A stretch of DNA of 64,000 bases. It comes from Vermamoeba vermiformis. Its lineage: Eukaryota; Tubulinea; Echinamoebida. The stretch spans positions 248,001 to 312,000 of the forward strand of contig JBEWZL010000064.1 of the NCBI GenBank assembly GCA_045837725.1, in the 5' to 3' direction. Shown here in pieces: positions 10,901 through 22,755 of the stretch. Numbering within the stretch: position 1 is the first letter of the stretch; every line of letters starts with the position of its first letter. Made by a program: the position numbers and the translations under genes. The notes below the pieces were generated by a model that ran no database searches, was not told the DNA's origin, and worked only from the letters and a program-made list of their open reading frames with translations.

Positions 10901-11812
10901 CGACCTCCCACGCCCTTGGAGTTTGATCCAGCAAACAAGAGTCACTTCGACTTTGTCTACAATACTGCTTTGTTGTACGCAGCGGTCTACAAGATCCCTG
11001 CGTCAACTGATCTCGAGCGCGTCAAAGAAGTGGCACTCAAGACACAAGTGCCCGTCTTCAAGCCCAAGCAAAAGAAGATTGAAACAGACGAGAAGGCACA
11101 AAAGCCCAAGGAAGATACCGTGGACGAGAACGAGTTTGAACGCCTGGCCAAAGAGATTGAACAGATTGGCCACACCGTCGACAAGATTGACCTCGAGATC
11201 ACCGAGTTCGAGAAGGACGATGACACCAATCACCACGTCGACTTCATCACTGCCGGTGCCAACTTGCGTGCCAGCTGCTACAAGATCAAAGAAGGCGATC
11301 GCTTGGAAGTGAAGCGCATTGCAGGCAAGATCATTCCAGCCATTGCCACGACCACCGCAGCTGTTTCAGGCCTCGTCAGTCTCGAGCTGATCAAAGTCAT
11401 CATGAACCTCAAGCTCGATTTGTACAAGAACGCCTTCATCAACTTGGCCTTGCCCTTCGTGTGTCTCTCCGAACCAGCCCCGTGCGAGAAGATTCCTATC
11501 ACCGGCACTGCCTATTACACCATTTGGGACCGCTGGGAAGTCAACGAAGGTGACATTACTTTGCAAGAATTCTGCGACTACTTCCAAAAGAAGCACAATC
11601 TCAAAGTCACTGGTGTGTTCCAAGACGTCTCGATGATTTATGTAGGATTGATGCCGCTGCACAAGAAACGTCTGCCACAAAAGATGAGCAAGCTGTTGAA
11701 GGGTGGAGAACAATTGGAGTACGCGGATCTGATCGTCGCGTACAGCAAGGAGGACGGCACTGACGTCAACGGACCTTCAGTGCGCTTATATTTGAAGCCC
11801 AAGGCTAAATAA
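7974..11812 (+). CDS. UBA1: Ubiquitin-activating enzyme E1
   Basis: Ten exons encode about 1,060 residues. It charges ubiquitin with ATP and passes it to E2 enzymes. Seen in order: a basic N-terminal motif ([10 protein letters not shown]) like the nuclear signal of animal UBA1, the inactive adenylation half ([25 protein letters not shown]), the first catalytic half-domain, and the active adenylation domain ([60 protein letters not shown]). Next comes the catalytic-cysteine region [18 protein letters not shown], then the second catalytic half-domain and the C-terminal ubiquitin-fold domain that recruits E2. All key residues appear intact. The start at 7974 is chosen because the frame is open and supplies the family-like basic N-terminus; an internal ATG lies at 8169. 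Some short introns carry CACGTG. Confidence 0.97.
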
Positions 11813-11863
11813 GAACACTGGTCCAAGCCCAAATAAATCAACATTAATCTCTAAATCTGTATT

Positions 11864-14047
11864 TTATTTGAGGTTTTGTGCCTCGCGTTTGAGCTCATTG
11901 AACTTTTGATCGTTCGGTCGCTTCACCAACACTCGATTAATCAGTTTGAGTGCGTCATCTGCACGTGACTGATGGATGTACAGCCTCGCGAGGTGCTCCG
12001 TTGACTGTTGCTCGTGCGGATTGATCTCGAGCACTCGTTCGTAGTACTCAGTCGCCGCCTCAACGTCGTGATTTGCCGCCAACACCGCGGCCTTGACACG
12101 GTACCCTTGACCACGGTCTAAGGAAGGTGTTTCAGTGCTTGCCAAGAGTGACTCAATCGCCAAATCTGCGTACTTAATGGCCTCACTGAACTGACCAATG
12201 TCCGACAAAAGTTCAGCGAGCAGAACGTAATTCTTGTTCTCGTTCTTTTTCAACCATTTGAGCGTTGGTTCAAATAAGTGAGCAATGTGTTGTAACTGAC
12301 CAAGACGAGCAAATGAAGAGATCATCTTGCACGTAGCGAACTGTTGCAATGATTCATCTTGAATCCGATCCAAACTGACCGCAAAAAATTTCCGCGCTTC
12401 ATCGGGTTGGCCCTGTCAGGGATCAGCATTATACTCCAGTCTCGTGGGAAAAATAATCGTACCTTTAGTAGCAAAACATTGGCCCGGTTGACAAACAATT
12501 GGATGTCCTTGGGATATTTTTGGATCAGCTCGTCCATATACGGTAGCAACTTGTCGTAATCTTGGCTGTACCGAAAATGTCAGTATTGTCATCACTATCA
12601 TTATAATCTCGCTTACTCGGCCATCTGCAGCGCCACGTTCAATTGGTAAGCAGTCACTGCGTCACAGTACTTCAAGTGACATTCATGCATGGCCCGCAAG
12701 CTCTCGTGTTCTGCGGCGAACTGTTTCAATTTGGCATGGGCAACTGATTGTTTATAAAGAGCTCGCTTGCGCGTTGAAAGAAGTGGTCGTAATGTTAAGG
12801 CCTTTTCATATGCTGATACTGCCTCTTTGTAGTTCTGTACGTGACCTACTGCGTGTCAGTGACATGTGACACGTGTCAAGTCAATGGCCACTACTTACTC
12901 AACGAATCAGCGAGTGCTAAATGTACTGCCGCATCTTGTGGATTGATTTCAATAGCTTTTCTAATTATGTCAAACCCTTGTTCTGTGTTTGTGCCTGAGA
13001 AAACCATTACTCTGCCGAGGTTAGCCATAGCATGTGCATCATTCGGAGTGAGTTTCAAAGCACTTTCATAGAACTCTTTCGGTGACGTGGACTTAGTTAT
13101 CTCGGCAATCTCGCCTAAATAAGTCAAGTACGCGGACCTTGGTTTGGATCCGAGTAACATTTGAAATCGTCTGACTGCGTCATTAAACCTTTCCTAAGGA
13201 CACATTATAACCTTATAATATATATATATATATACTTACGGTGCTAAAATAAGCGTACGCAAGGCATTCGTTGGCGTAGCGCTTCAGATCCAGTTCGTTT
13301 GTGATGGTAGCTTCTGCATCAATCACTGGGACTTCCAAGAACTTTTTCATGGCTTGAATGGCCTCATCATAATTACCCTGCCATCTATAATTAGAATTAT
13401 ATTATAGCTAAGGGTAATACCTTTTCATAAGCGACAGCACCGAGCACAAAGTGAGGGGTCGACAAAGTTGGATCTAGCGCAGTGGCTTTAGTAGCACATT
13501 CAAACGCCTCGTTGATATCTTTTTTAATAAGCAATACAATGCCTATATAATAGTTTGTTAAACTTTTGCTCTTCGCGTAACAGATCCAATAGATGTACCT
13601 TTTTCAGCCCAAGCTACAGCGTCTTTATTATTGTCGCTCAAATTACTATTCGCGCGTTGCAATAGCTCGTTGAGTTTAGTGGTCCTATTATCGCTTTGAT
13701 TGCTCCAAGGCACTGCGAATAGATGCATCTTAGTTGACACAACCGAACTGTTAGGAATAAAAATAATTGTCTTACGTGTAGAATTACTTTCATTTGGTGT
13801 AGTAGAATATAGACGTCTTGATAGTGCCCTTGAGGTTGCTACAGTAATTATTTAATAATTTTTAATTTTTTTCGGGTTGTAAATGCATACCTTTGTTATA
13901 TTTGCTATGGTTACGCGATGTAGATGTCAGATAAAATATGCAATTTTTTGTTTGCGTGCTTGAGGTAAGGGAAGCTAATGGCAGCTTGGATGCTGATCGA
14001 CAGCTTGACGCTTGGCGCAATAAGATAAAATTTAGTCGTTGTAGCAT
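11864..14047 (-). CDS. Mitochondrial TPR-repeat protein
   Basis: Multi-exon gene tail-to-tail with UBA1 (51 bp between stop codons). The N-terminus MLQRLNFILLRQASSCRSAS, with many Arg/Ser and no acids, is a good mitochondrial presequence. The remainder is built of 34-residue tetratricopeptide-type helical pairs; examples are AMANLGRVMVFSGTNTEQGF, AAVHLALADSL, EAATEYYERVLEINPHEQ and LARLYIHQSRADDALKLIN at the C-terminus. TPR arrays are scaffolds for protein binding; no enzymatic motif is visible. It could be a mitochondrial assembly or import factor, but the partner cannot be told. One intron (near 13216-13236) carries a (TA)n run. Confidence 0.7.
13216..13236. repeat. (TA)n microsatellite in an intron
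   Basis: About ten TA units lie within a short intron of the TPR gene, just before the splice donor on the minus strand. Confidence 0.8.
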
Positions 14048-14399
14048 ATTATAAGGTGGTTATAATTGCTTATACATCGGAAACTGTAAATAAAGCTGAA
14101 CGGCCGAAATTATAACTTAAACACAGCTCTTGATCAGAGAAATCCCCTGCAGCCGAACTAGTTCGCTCCGAAATAGGTGTCAGTACGTGACTGATCTTGC
14201 CGTCTTTGAGTTCTCGGTGCTGAGCGGGAATGGGGGACCCCTAAATGGCCGAAATCTCCTCCTTGTTTAGAGAAATTTCGGATCAAGCGTGGAATGAAAT
14301 TTCGGCCAAATAGATCCAAAAACTTAAAAACACGAAGCCAAAGCTAATTTGATCATCAACAACAAGAAGACAACAAACAAAACAACTGAGATATACAAA
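14048..14399. promoter_or_regulatory. Divergent promoter region with repeated GGCCGAAAT
   Basis: 352 bp between the starts of the TPR gene and the next plus-strand gene, both encoding predicted mitochondrial proteins. The motif GGCCGAAAT occurs at about 14102-14110 and 14247-14255, and its reverse complement within GAAATTTCGGCC at 14296-14307. A further GAAATTTCGG lies at 14272-14281. Four related sites in 210 bp suggest a protein-binding element shared by the two genes. Confidence 0.4.
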
Positions 14400-15328
14400 A
14401 TGCTTTCCTTCCTCCGCTCAACAGCCACTCACCTCAACAAATCCGTTCGACCTGCTTCTAAGGTACTGTACCGATAATAAAGGTTGCGACGGTAGACTGA
14501 CAGTCCTTAGGTGTTCAAAACAACTGCAATGCCTAGCATCTTTGCTACCACGGCAATCCGCACTGTGAAAACTGTATGTAAAACAAACGTAAAAATTAAA
14601 GATCTATTCAGTCTAACTAATAAGCTAATAGGAACCCACCAAATTACAGAACTCAGAGGTTCGTGCTAATTTTACCACAAACGCACCCAGAACTATCTTC
14701 TCGTCTTTCAAGCCGATCCGAAACCTTTCGGTAAGTCACATACCCTTTTGTCACGTACAACCGCATTAGCTAATTTACGAAACAGACCTTCTTCACCGCG
14801 TCAAAGAAGGCAACTACCTTGCAAACACGTGCCTTGCAAACTACGACATCCACAACCCAACCCGCAACTGGCTTCTTCAACAAGCCTCTCTCATTCTGGC
14901 GTAACTGGCTCTTAGTCGCATCAGCAGGCTTCGGTGTCGTTGGTTTGGAGATGATGCTCTTCCAGAACTTGCTCGACACGTACTTGTGGAACAAACTGTT
15001 CTTCTCCAAATCGATGCTGCACACTACCTTCACACCCGAGATTAAGAACTACATTCATACACTCTATGGTATCTTGGGTGCTGTCACCGTTGGCTGGGGG
15101 GCAATGATGTACTATCACGTCAAGAACTCATTCGCCACACGAGACATTCGCGCTTGGAACGCAATTGCTGCCTCAATAGGAATATGGTTTGTTATTGACA
15201 GCGCCTTCTCAATCTCCATGGGCTACTGGCAGAACGCTCTCTTGAACACCGACGTCGCTCTTCTGTTCGCCATTCCTCTGCTCGCCTCTCGAAAATACTT
15301 CAAGAAGATCGAAGGACCCACCGCTTAA
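14400..15328 (+). CDS. Mitochondrial four-span membrane protein, unknown
   Basis: Four exons. The long N-terminal part (MLSFLRSTATHLNKSVRPAS and then Thr/Arg/Ser-rich segments) is almost free of acidic residues and looks like a mitochondrial presequence. The large last exon encodes four hydrophobic segments: NWLLVASAGFGVVGLEMML, LYGILGAVTVGWGAMMYYHV, IAASIGIWFVIDSAFSISMG and TDVALLFAIPLLAS. It ends in a basic tail (RKYFKKIEG). The pattern of four spans with a conserved-looking Gly-rich core resembles small DoxX-like or TMEM-type membrane proteins, but no family signature is certain. The start is the first ATG after the divergent promoter. Confidence 0.65.
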
Positions 15329-15398
15329 GCCAACGATGTTTGTACAAAGTAGTTTGTGAATAGTGCTAGTTAAATAAAAACCCGTTTATATATAAAGC

Positions 15399-16569
15399 TT
15401 ACTGGTGGCCCGAGATCTTATGTGGCTTGTATACTTCTTCGATAAGCTTGACTTCTTCGGGAGTTAATTGGATCTGCATTGCTTGGTACGCGTCTTCCAA
15501 ATGTGAAATCTTGCTCGCACCAATGATAGGGGCCGTGATCTCGGGCTTATTTAATAACCACGCTAGTGAGATCTGAGCCATACTCTTGCCCTTCTGTTTG
15601 GCGAGTTGTTCAACGCGATCAACGACCTCGAAGTCGTTCGGATCCGTGTACAGAGTGTCGCTGAATGTGTCAGTCTGAGAGCGAATTGTGTCGCCCTTTC
15701 TGCTTTGATCTCTCTTTCCGCAGAGGAACCCACGAGCTAACGGGGACCAAGGCAACAAACCGACGCCTGTTGATTTGCAGAAAGGAATCATCTCGCGTTC
15801 TTCCTCGCGGTAAATGAGATTGTAATGGTTTTGCATGGTGACGAACTTGGTCAAGCCCTTCATCTCTGCGTAGTGTTGGGCCTTCATGAACTGCCAGGCG
15901 TACATGCTGCTGGCACCAATGTAACGCACTTTGCCAGACTTGACGAGGTCGTGCAGAGCCTCCATTGTTTCTTCAATAGGTGTCTCGTAGTCCCAGCGGT
16001 GAATTTGATACAAATCGATATAGTCCGTGCCTAAACGACGCAACGAATCCTCGACGGCGTGCATGATGTGCTTGCGCGACAAGCCTTTGTTGTTGGGACC
16101 AGGGCCTTGAGGGAAATAACACTTTGATGCAATTACTACATCCTCCCGCTTAGAGAAGTGCTTTTTAATGGCACGACCAAGAATCTCTTCACTGACGCCA
16201 ATAGAGTACATGTCAGCTGTAAACAAAGTGAGCAAAATGGAAAGGAGGATCAGATCGAATAGAAAATCGAAATTAAAACTCTAAAAAATACATATAAATA
16301 AATATGCAGGCCATTAATGATTACTTGACCGGTGTCATAAAAATTAATGCCCATCTCGACAGCTTTTGCAATAATAGGCGCGGCTTGCTCCTCCGTCAGG
16401 ACCCAAGGACGCCATTGAGGGTCTCCATAAGTCATGCAACCAAGGCTACGACGATAAGTACATTAATATTGCCCCGCGGGATGCATCCGACATATGCTTA
16501 CCAGATGCGCGATACCTTTAGGCCAGTGTTGCCCAAGCGAACGTACTGCATTTTATATTCTGACGCCAT
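15399..16569 (-). CDS. Aldo/keto reductase
   Basis: Three exons encode about 340 residues. NADPH-dependent reductase of the AKR superfamily with a TIM-barrel fold. The catalytic tetrad is present: Asp in FYDTADMYS (restored across the intron at 16217-16328), Tyr in the same segment, Lys in VIASKCYFP and His in LYQIHRWDY. Other markers are MQYVRLGNTGLKVSRI at the N-terminus, MQNHYNLIYREEEREMIPF, GVGLLPWSPLARGFL and the cofactor-binding IIGASKISHLEDA near the end. These features are closest to the YajO/voltage-gated K-channel beta-like group often seen in fungi and protists. Substrate unknown. The first intron donor near the DTA motif is GTCAAG, a non-standard GT donor. Confidence 0.92.
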
Positions 16570-16858
16570 ACTGAAGATAACAAGCGTGTTGTTGTCTTCA
16601 ACAAACCAAATAAATTGAAAACAGTGAATAGGTTTTGCACGCACCGCAACCAAGTTCATACCTACAAGGAAAATAGAATCAAGATTTCGCACCCAAGTTA
16701 AACCTACAATCACCCAGAGAGCATGAGAAAGACAAACATATACATTAAGGGGTTTTTTATTTTGTTACAGTCCTCGGTAGTGTGCTATTAGACACCTCCT
16801 CGGATAGGGTCTGTAAAATCTACAAAGGGGGTTGTTCAATTCGCGTCTTACGACTCTC

Positions 16859-19832
16859 TTAGAGTTCGGAGACAGTGGGGCCCTTGGCTGAAGGGGCGGC
16901 ACCGAGCAAACCTTGGGCAGTGTTGAACAAGTTGATGGGTGAGTTACCATCAGTGACCAAGAATCCCTTGAGGCCAAGACCTTGGAGCAACTTGACTTGC
17001 ATCTCAGGGCCGGCTTGGGCGATTTCTTGGATGGTATCAGAGCCGATAGCATCAACGATTTGAGCGAACTTCTCGGACTCGATTTCAGCCAACTTGCGAG
17101 CGCGTTCAACTTCCAAATCGTTCAAAGCCTTCTTGTGAGTGACTTCGGAAGTGTTCTTGGCCTTGGATTGAGACAATTCAGACTCAGCCTTAATCTTGGC
17201 GGCTTGAGCGTGGAGCTTGGCTTGAGTAACAGCGGCTTCACCCTCAATAGTAGCGGCTTCAGCGCGAGCCTTAGCTTCGGCAGCGGCTTGACCAGTGGAC
17301 TCGACGGCAGCTGATTGAGCTTGCAATTGCAAGAGTTCCTTTCGGGTCTTCTCAGCTTCAGCTTCGTCATTGATCTTTTGACGCTCGAGTTTACCACGGG
17401 CCTCTTGTTCACGTCGTTCAGCCTCGTGTCTGGCAGCGGCTTCTTGAGACTTGGTGGTAATCTCAATAGCCAATTGGACGGACTTTTGCAAGGCATCACG
17501 AGTACGTTGGTCGACAGGCTCGACGGATTGAATATCAACGTTAGTGATGACCAACTTGTTGGCAGAGAATTGGAATCTGTTGCGGATGGTGCCATCAGGG
17601 TCAGTGCCGAAGACGGCCTTGCGAATGATTTGAGCAGAGTTTCTGTGGAAAGTGTCGAAGCTGTGAGCGGCAACGGTACCACGAACTCTGGAGGCGATAG
17701 CCTTGCAAGAGTCACCGATGAAGTCAGGAACTTGGAAGATTTGTTCGGCATCGGCAGCGCTTTCTCTGTTGACATCGAAGAACCAGTTGTATGACAACTT
17801 CAATGACAAACGAGCGTGATCGGAGGTCTCGACGACGACAACGTCAGTCATGAAGTCAGGGCCCAAGAGCAAGGCAACAGACTTGATTTGATCAGGTCGC
17901 TTGGGAACATCACCGGAGAGAGACAAAATGGTGAATTGCTCATCAGGACCCAACATGACCAATTCAGGGCCAAAGACGACGCGAGCCTTCTTAGCCTTGT
18001 AGTCATAGATTTGAACGGCAGAGTTGTGAGGAGTGCGGAAAGTGACGACACGGGTTCTGTCGCGCTTGGCAGAAGCACCGGGAGCGCCCTTGGCAAGTTC
18101 CTTTCTGTCGCGAGTCATTTCCTTGCTGAGCAATTCTTCGACAACAGCAGGAAGTTCCTTCTCCCAAAGTTCTTCGTTGGGCTTCAACATGTAGCTGACA
18201 CCCTTGATCATGACGACCTTACCGGTCTTGATGTCTCTGACGTAGATACCCTCGTTTTCGTCGAGAGGGATGGCACGACGTCTTTCGACGATTTCGACTT
18301 CAACGTCGGGGATGAAGTCGCAAGGACCGTAGATCATCCAGCGGTCACCAGGCTTCTTCTCTTCCTTGTTGAATTTGCAGTGTTCACGAGCACGGAGCAA
18401 GAGAGCTTCTTCGGCGTCCAAGACGTGAATGTTTTGAATGCCAGATTCCAATCTTTCGTTGGGCTTCAAGAAGAAAGACAATTCTCCCTTTCTGAGTTCG
18501 CGCTTGCCCAATTGAGGCTTGCCGTCAGCACCGACGGGGTCCAAGACGACGCAGTATTGGCGAGAAGTCAAAGTGGTGATCTTGACTTCACCGACAACCT
18601 TTTCGTAGACGTCGGGAATGTGTGTTTCAGCGTCGTTGAAGGTGACCAACCATTCTTCACCGGCCTTTCTGGTCTTGCCGAATCTGTCCTTGAAGGTTTG
18701 AACGGCAGAGAGGTGAAGAGCCTTCTTGTCAGTCAAAACGTAAGCAGAGACGGTTTCAACAACTTCTTCGTTAACGTCGGGCAAGTAAGCACCGGCTTCA
18801 GAAACCAACCACTCTTCACCGGCACGTCTGGCAACACCGGCGCTAGTGAACTGTAATAACAACGTTATTAATTGATCCAAGCAAAGAAAGAGCAGAAAAA
18901 AGTACAAATTGGATTTGAAAAGAGTCTTACCTCCTTGCGGGCACGGAGTCTGAGGGCTTGGTTAGGCTTAATAATGATGGCGCGAACGATTTCAGCGACT
19001 TGAACCTCAACTCTGGGGTTGTAGGTACCTAAAATAAATAAGGTCTTAGATATTTTGGGCCAATAACGGATTTTGAATCAAGTTCCAAGAAAAGTTCAAG
19101 AAAAGATAGCTTGCTTAAAATCAAATATTGTGGATATTATATTGGTAGTTAGATTATAAATAATACTTACCAGGTCCCTTGAACAACCATTCATCACCAG
19201 CGAGTCTCTTAGTTCCATCAGCTTCCTCGAAGTCTCTGATAGCACGGAGTCTCAAGGCAGTGTTGGGAGCAACGACTTGCAAAGGAGAAACCTTTCCGTA
19301 GAGCTTTTCACCAGGGTAGAGAGGGAAAGGTTCTTGTTCGAATCGAATCTCCTCATCTCCGTGGCGAAGCTTAACTTGACCCTCAGCATCGACAGCAACC
19401 TTCTTAGCAGCGTCTCTGTTAAATTTAATGCATTAGTCAGCTATCCAGTAAACTCAATCCAGAAACGCCTTATTTTAGGCCGAATTCCAGTAAAAAGTTG
19501 AATAAAGACTAAACCGTTGATTTATCAAAATATCAGTACTAATGGTATTTATATTAATCAGATTACGATAATAAATTGATGAGAAGCGAAATTAAATTTT
19601 AAACTGCTAAATCTTTTTACCTAACGACGGGGTTTGCAATAATGCAGTAGTGGCGAGGAGGGATCATAACCATAGGCTCGGGACCAGCAACGACGATTTC
19701 GTGGTCTTGTCTTGTGAAGGTCTTAGGTCCTACCTCAACACGAGTAACGTTTGTGTTGTTATCCAAAACATGGATGTAGTGGTAGGGCTTAATACGAATC
19801 ACAGAGGCTCCAGAAGCAACAGGCTTAGACAT
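16859..19832 (-). CDS. MVP: Major vault protein
   Basis: Four exons (main one 16859-18852) encode about 850 residues, close to the 890 of animal MVP. MVP forms the shell of the 13-MDa vault particle in the cytoplasm. The first two thirds are repeating beta-domains with the recurring pattern 'RRAGEEWLV ... YLPDV.E.V' ([35 protein letters not shown]). A shoulder domain ([20 protein letters not shown]) and a long cap helix rich in Ala/Glu/Arg follow, and the protein ends [17 protein letters not shown] ... VSEL. Codon use is strongly biased, as in an abundant protein, which also opens long spurious antisense frames. The start [20 protein letters not shown] matches the family. Confidence 0.97.
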
Positions 19833-20005
19833 ATTTTGATATTGACTAAAGGTGCTTTTTTGCGTTGTTGTTTGGTCTGTGAAGAAAGATAAAAATAACA
19901 AAAAAATTCGAGCTGAAAAATTTGGTCTTTTTTTGTGTCTATTTATGGTCTTCGTGTGCAAGCCAGAAAAAACCACGAACCCAAAAAAATCAATCTCCGA
20001 CGTTT
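19814..20005 (-). repeat. MVP 5' region, source of the copy in the HDAC intron
   Basis: The first MVP codons, leader and upstream region, matching 3850-4041 over 192 bases. The homology ends within codon 7 on one side and about 170 bp upstream of the ATG on the other. Confidence 0.95.
19940..19948 (-). promoter_or_regulatory. TATA-like box of MVP
   Basis: CATAAATAG on the minus strand, about 110 bp before the MVP ATG. It is followed by A- and T-rich leader sequence that includes a TTTCTTCACAG acceptor-like site. It is kept in the copy inside the HDAC intron. Confidence 0.4.
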
Positions 20006-20645
20006 TTCTTCGGAGCAGTCTTTACTCCACATGAATTCTGGATATCTTGGTCTTGTGGTTGCTGTTCTCAGATCTTCCACATCCACCCTGCTTGCTCGAT
20101 CTTTACCGTATCCACAAACTGGTTGCAGCTTTGGCCTTGCATTGGCATTGTGGACGAACTTTAGCACTCTCAGTATGCACGTGATGTTTCAATCGTTGTA
20201 GATCATGGTTTTAAGCTGCGTTCCAAGGAAGGCAACCCTTCGGTCAGTTTTGAATCCCTTAATTGTAGCTAAAAGACGAAATTTGTTGAGCTTCTCCTTA
20301 AAATTAATCTCCTATTCCTCCATTTTACTACCACCCTTACTATTATCCTATTTTTATTTGAGGCGTAACGTCCACAAATTGAAATTGTTATGAACGGTTT
20401 ATTGAAAATATCAGCGATCTAATTTTATTTTCAATTCGTCTGGCTCGTTCATTCATACCCAGACCTAAATTACCACGATAAGGCTCCATTTAAATACTAG
20501 TATTTTTCTTAGAACCTGCTGTGAGCGGATTTGAATCTGAGGAGAGAGCTGCTCTTACCTCTGTAAAGCAAAACCAATTTTTCTCTTTTAATTCTATGGA
20601 GGGAACTAAATAACGCCCACATTTATTTACATCAATGACAAGATC
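20006..20645. other. Intergenic region upstream of MVP
   Basis: 640 bp between MVP and the stop codon of the Q-rich gene. 20025-20250 has moderate GC and several short open frames, none with a convincing start, length or splice pattern. 20260-20640 is AT-rich. I see no RNA gene or repeat. Confidence 0.5.
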
Positions 20646-22631
20646 TTACTTATCAATTATCTCAATGGGTTCTCGGGGATCTGAAGGCTGATTAGAGGTG
20701 CCGTTTGCGTTACTATTATTTACAATTGATATGGTGTTTGTAGTTGTAGTGCCTCCCGTTGAGCTCGCACTTCCTGTCGCAGGGGTACTTGCGATCTGCT
20801 GATAGTAGTACTGCTGCAAGATTGTTTGCACGATTTTGAAGCCCAGCTCGTGCAAATACTCTTTGGACTCTTTAAACTTGACGGTATTTCCTGACTGCAA
20901 GGTCATTGAGGGAGCTGTTCTTTCTTTAGTCTGATCTCTTTTGTCGGTTGACCCTGATCGAGCCGGCTTAGTTTCAGTGTCACTCTTGGCCACGGGAGTC
21001 GGTTTTATCGCAGGTATCTTAGTTGTAATCGCGATAGGCTCTTTCTTCTTCTTTTCAGTGTCCGCACCAATCGAGGAGGCGGTGAACACGACCTGCTTTT
21101 CCTTATCTGGCCCTGAATGCGTCCAGCTCTTCAATGTCGAAGTAGTCGTCACAGGTTTCGAAGCGTTATTGATAATGGATTGAGTTGATGAAGAGGCTAC
21201 AAGATTCGGAGCTGGAGTGACTGCAGCAGTGGGCACGGGCATTGGTTGAATTGGCTTGAGTGCGGATGATTGTGCCTGTTGTTGCTTCTGTAACTGCACT
21301 TGAAGTTGATACTGCTGTTGCAAATAATCTTGCACAGCTTGTTGTTGCTGTTGATACCTACAGAGGAGGATGAGATCGGAATAAAGACATGGTCATATTC
21401 AGCGATCTAAATGATGTTCGTTGACTTACTGCCTCATCTGATAGCTCTGGAGAAGCTGATTGTAGAGCAATTGTTGTTGCAATGCCAGTTCTTCTTGAGC
21501 AGTGTAGGGGTAGTTCCCAGTGCGTCCAAAATTGGCGCCGCCGAATTGACCTGCACTAATCGCACTTAATGCTGCACGGGTCGCTTGCTCGCCATAAGCG
21601 GCAGTATCAGTCAAGCTGCTAAGTGGTGGTATTTGATATGCATTAGAGGAAGCTGTCGTGGCTGGTGCTGTTGCTGCGGATGTGGCACTCTTCGTGTCGT
21701 TGTTTGCATTCTTGTTATTAAAGCTGATTGTTGCATCTGATTTGCTCTATAATATAGTTTGTTAAAATATATCACAAATATTGTTCTTAAAATGATAGTG
21801 CAGAACAAATTACGGCAGGTTGAGATTTGTAACGGTTACATGGAACGTGTGTCAGATCGGGTCTTTAAGCAACACTTACTTGATTTGTAATTGTCATTTC
21901 AGGTGCTTGTTTCTGAATAAGCTCTTTGAGTGCCGAGCTAGTCACGGAGGGGTTCTTGGCGACGACACCACTAAAGACCTGATCCTGCAAGCAGATCGAG
22001 ATCACGTATGTGCCCGAGTGTGGTCCGTCAATAACTCCAAAAAATTCACCAAAATCAAAAATCGAGCCTTTGAATGCTTTGTTTTTGATGTCAGGCGATG
22101 AGCCGCTGTTCAGTATGCTATTAATAATGGCAAGGTTCGGATTTGTTGCAGATTCGTCTGCTTTTGCACTAGCAGGTTGAGATTGAGGTGCGTTTTCTTT
22201 TTGTGGAGATGAATTTTCCAAATCAATAACTGAAATAGAGATCGTTAATACATTATGCAGTTGGCGGTAATTCTTTAAGGGATCATAATTTTGAAACACT
22301 CCCGAGCGCAAAATTAGATAATGATTAAGAATATGATAGGGCTATATTTATAAATAATATTTTGGAATATTTTAATTTTCTATCGCGGGCTCGGAGTGAA
22401 TATCAAAAAGATTACAAATTAGGCAAACTACAACGGAGATAAAATTATTACATTACCTTCAATATCTTTATTTTGAGCAGTGCTGGCAGAAGGCGAATTA
22501 TTGTCAGTCTTTTGAGCCTTAGTTGGTCGCGGATCTATCGTTTCAGTCGCTTTACGCTTTGACGAGTCAGCTGAATCCGCTTCCATTTTATTGCTTTCGT
22601 CAACGCTCGAATTCTCTGATTTATTCGACAT
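20646..22631 (-). CDS. Gln-rich nuclear protein with an ARID/HMG-associated-like domain
   Basis: Spliced from about five exons. The N-terminus is polar with a nuclear-signal-like patch (SSKRKATETIDPRPTKAQK). Then comes a folded segment GEFFGVIDGPHSGTYVISIC followed by DQVFSGVVAKNP. This fits the pattern 'G-x-IDG-x-x-x-x-GY-V-x-V ... x-GV-x-x-x-P' found next to HMG boxes and ARID domains in plant and animal chromatin proteins. After it the protein becomes Ala/Ser/Thr- and Gln-rich (QQQLLYNQLLQSYQMRQ, QYQLQVQLQKQQQAQ), prion-like in composition. It ends with a helix-rich KEYLHELGFKIVQTILQQYY and an acidic tail. Likely a chromatin or transcription co-factor by composition; no DNA-binding box is seen. 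Its start lies 124 bp from the divergent helicase gene. Confidence 0.6.
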
Positions 22632-22755
22632 GATGGCGGCTAATTGTTGTGCTCCAGAGACAAAATAGAACAAACTAGTTACGATTCGAGCACGTGACAC
22701 ACCTCCGAGCCAAGGTTGGTTGATTTTTTTTTGCATTATTTCAACAAGCCTGTTG
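22632..22755. promoter_or_regulatory. 124-bp bidirectional promoter with GCACGTGACAC
   Basis: The gap between divergent start codons contains GCACGTGACAC at about 22690-22700, the same CACGTG palindrome seen upstream of other genes in the window and in many introns. No TATA box is obvious on either strand. Confidence 0.45.

Noticed and set aside
17315-17794. Second plus-strand ORF antisense to the MVP cap helix
   Set aside because: Same reason: a shadow of biased codons in an Ala/Glu-rich coiled region.
17816-18856. Long plus-strand ORF (346 codons) antisense to MVP
   Set aside because: MVP on the other strand is certain, and its strong codon bias leaves the antisense frame open. The antisense protein has no motif.
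19922-20201. Plus-strand ORFs upstream of MVP
   Set aside because: They overlap the MVP leader and promoter, have no motif, and are not supported by splice signals.
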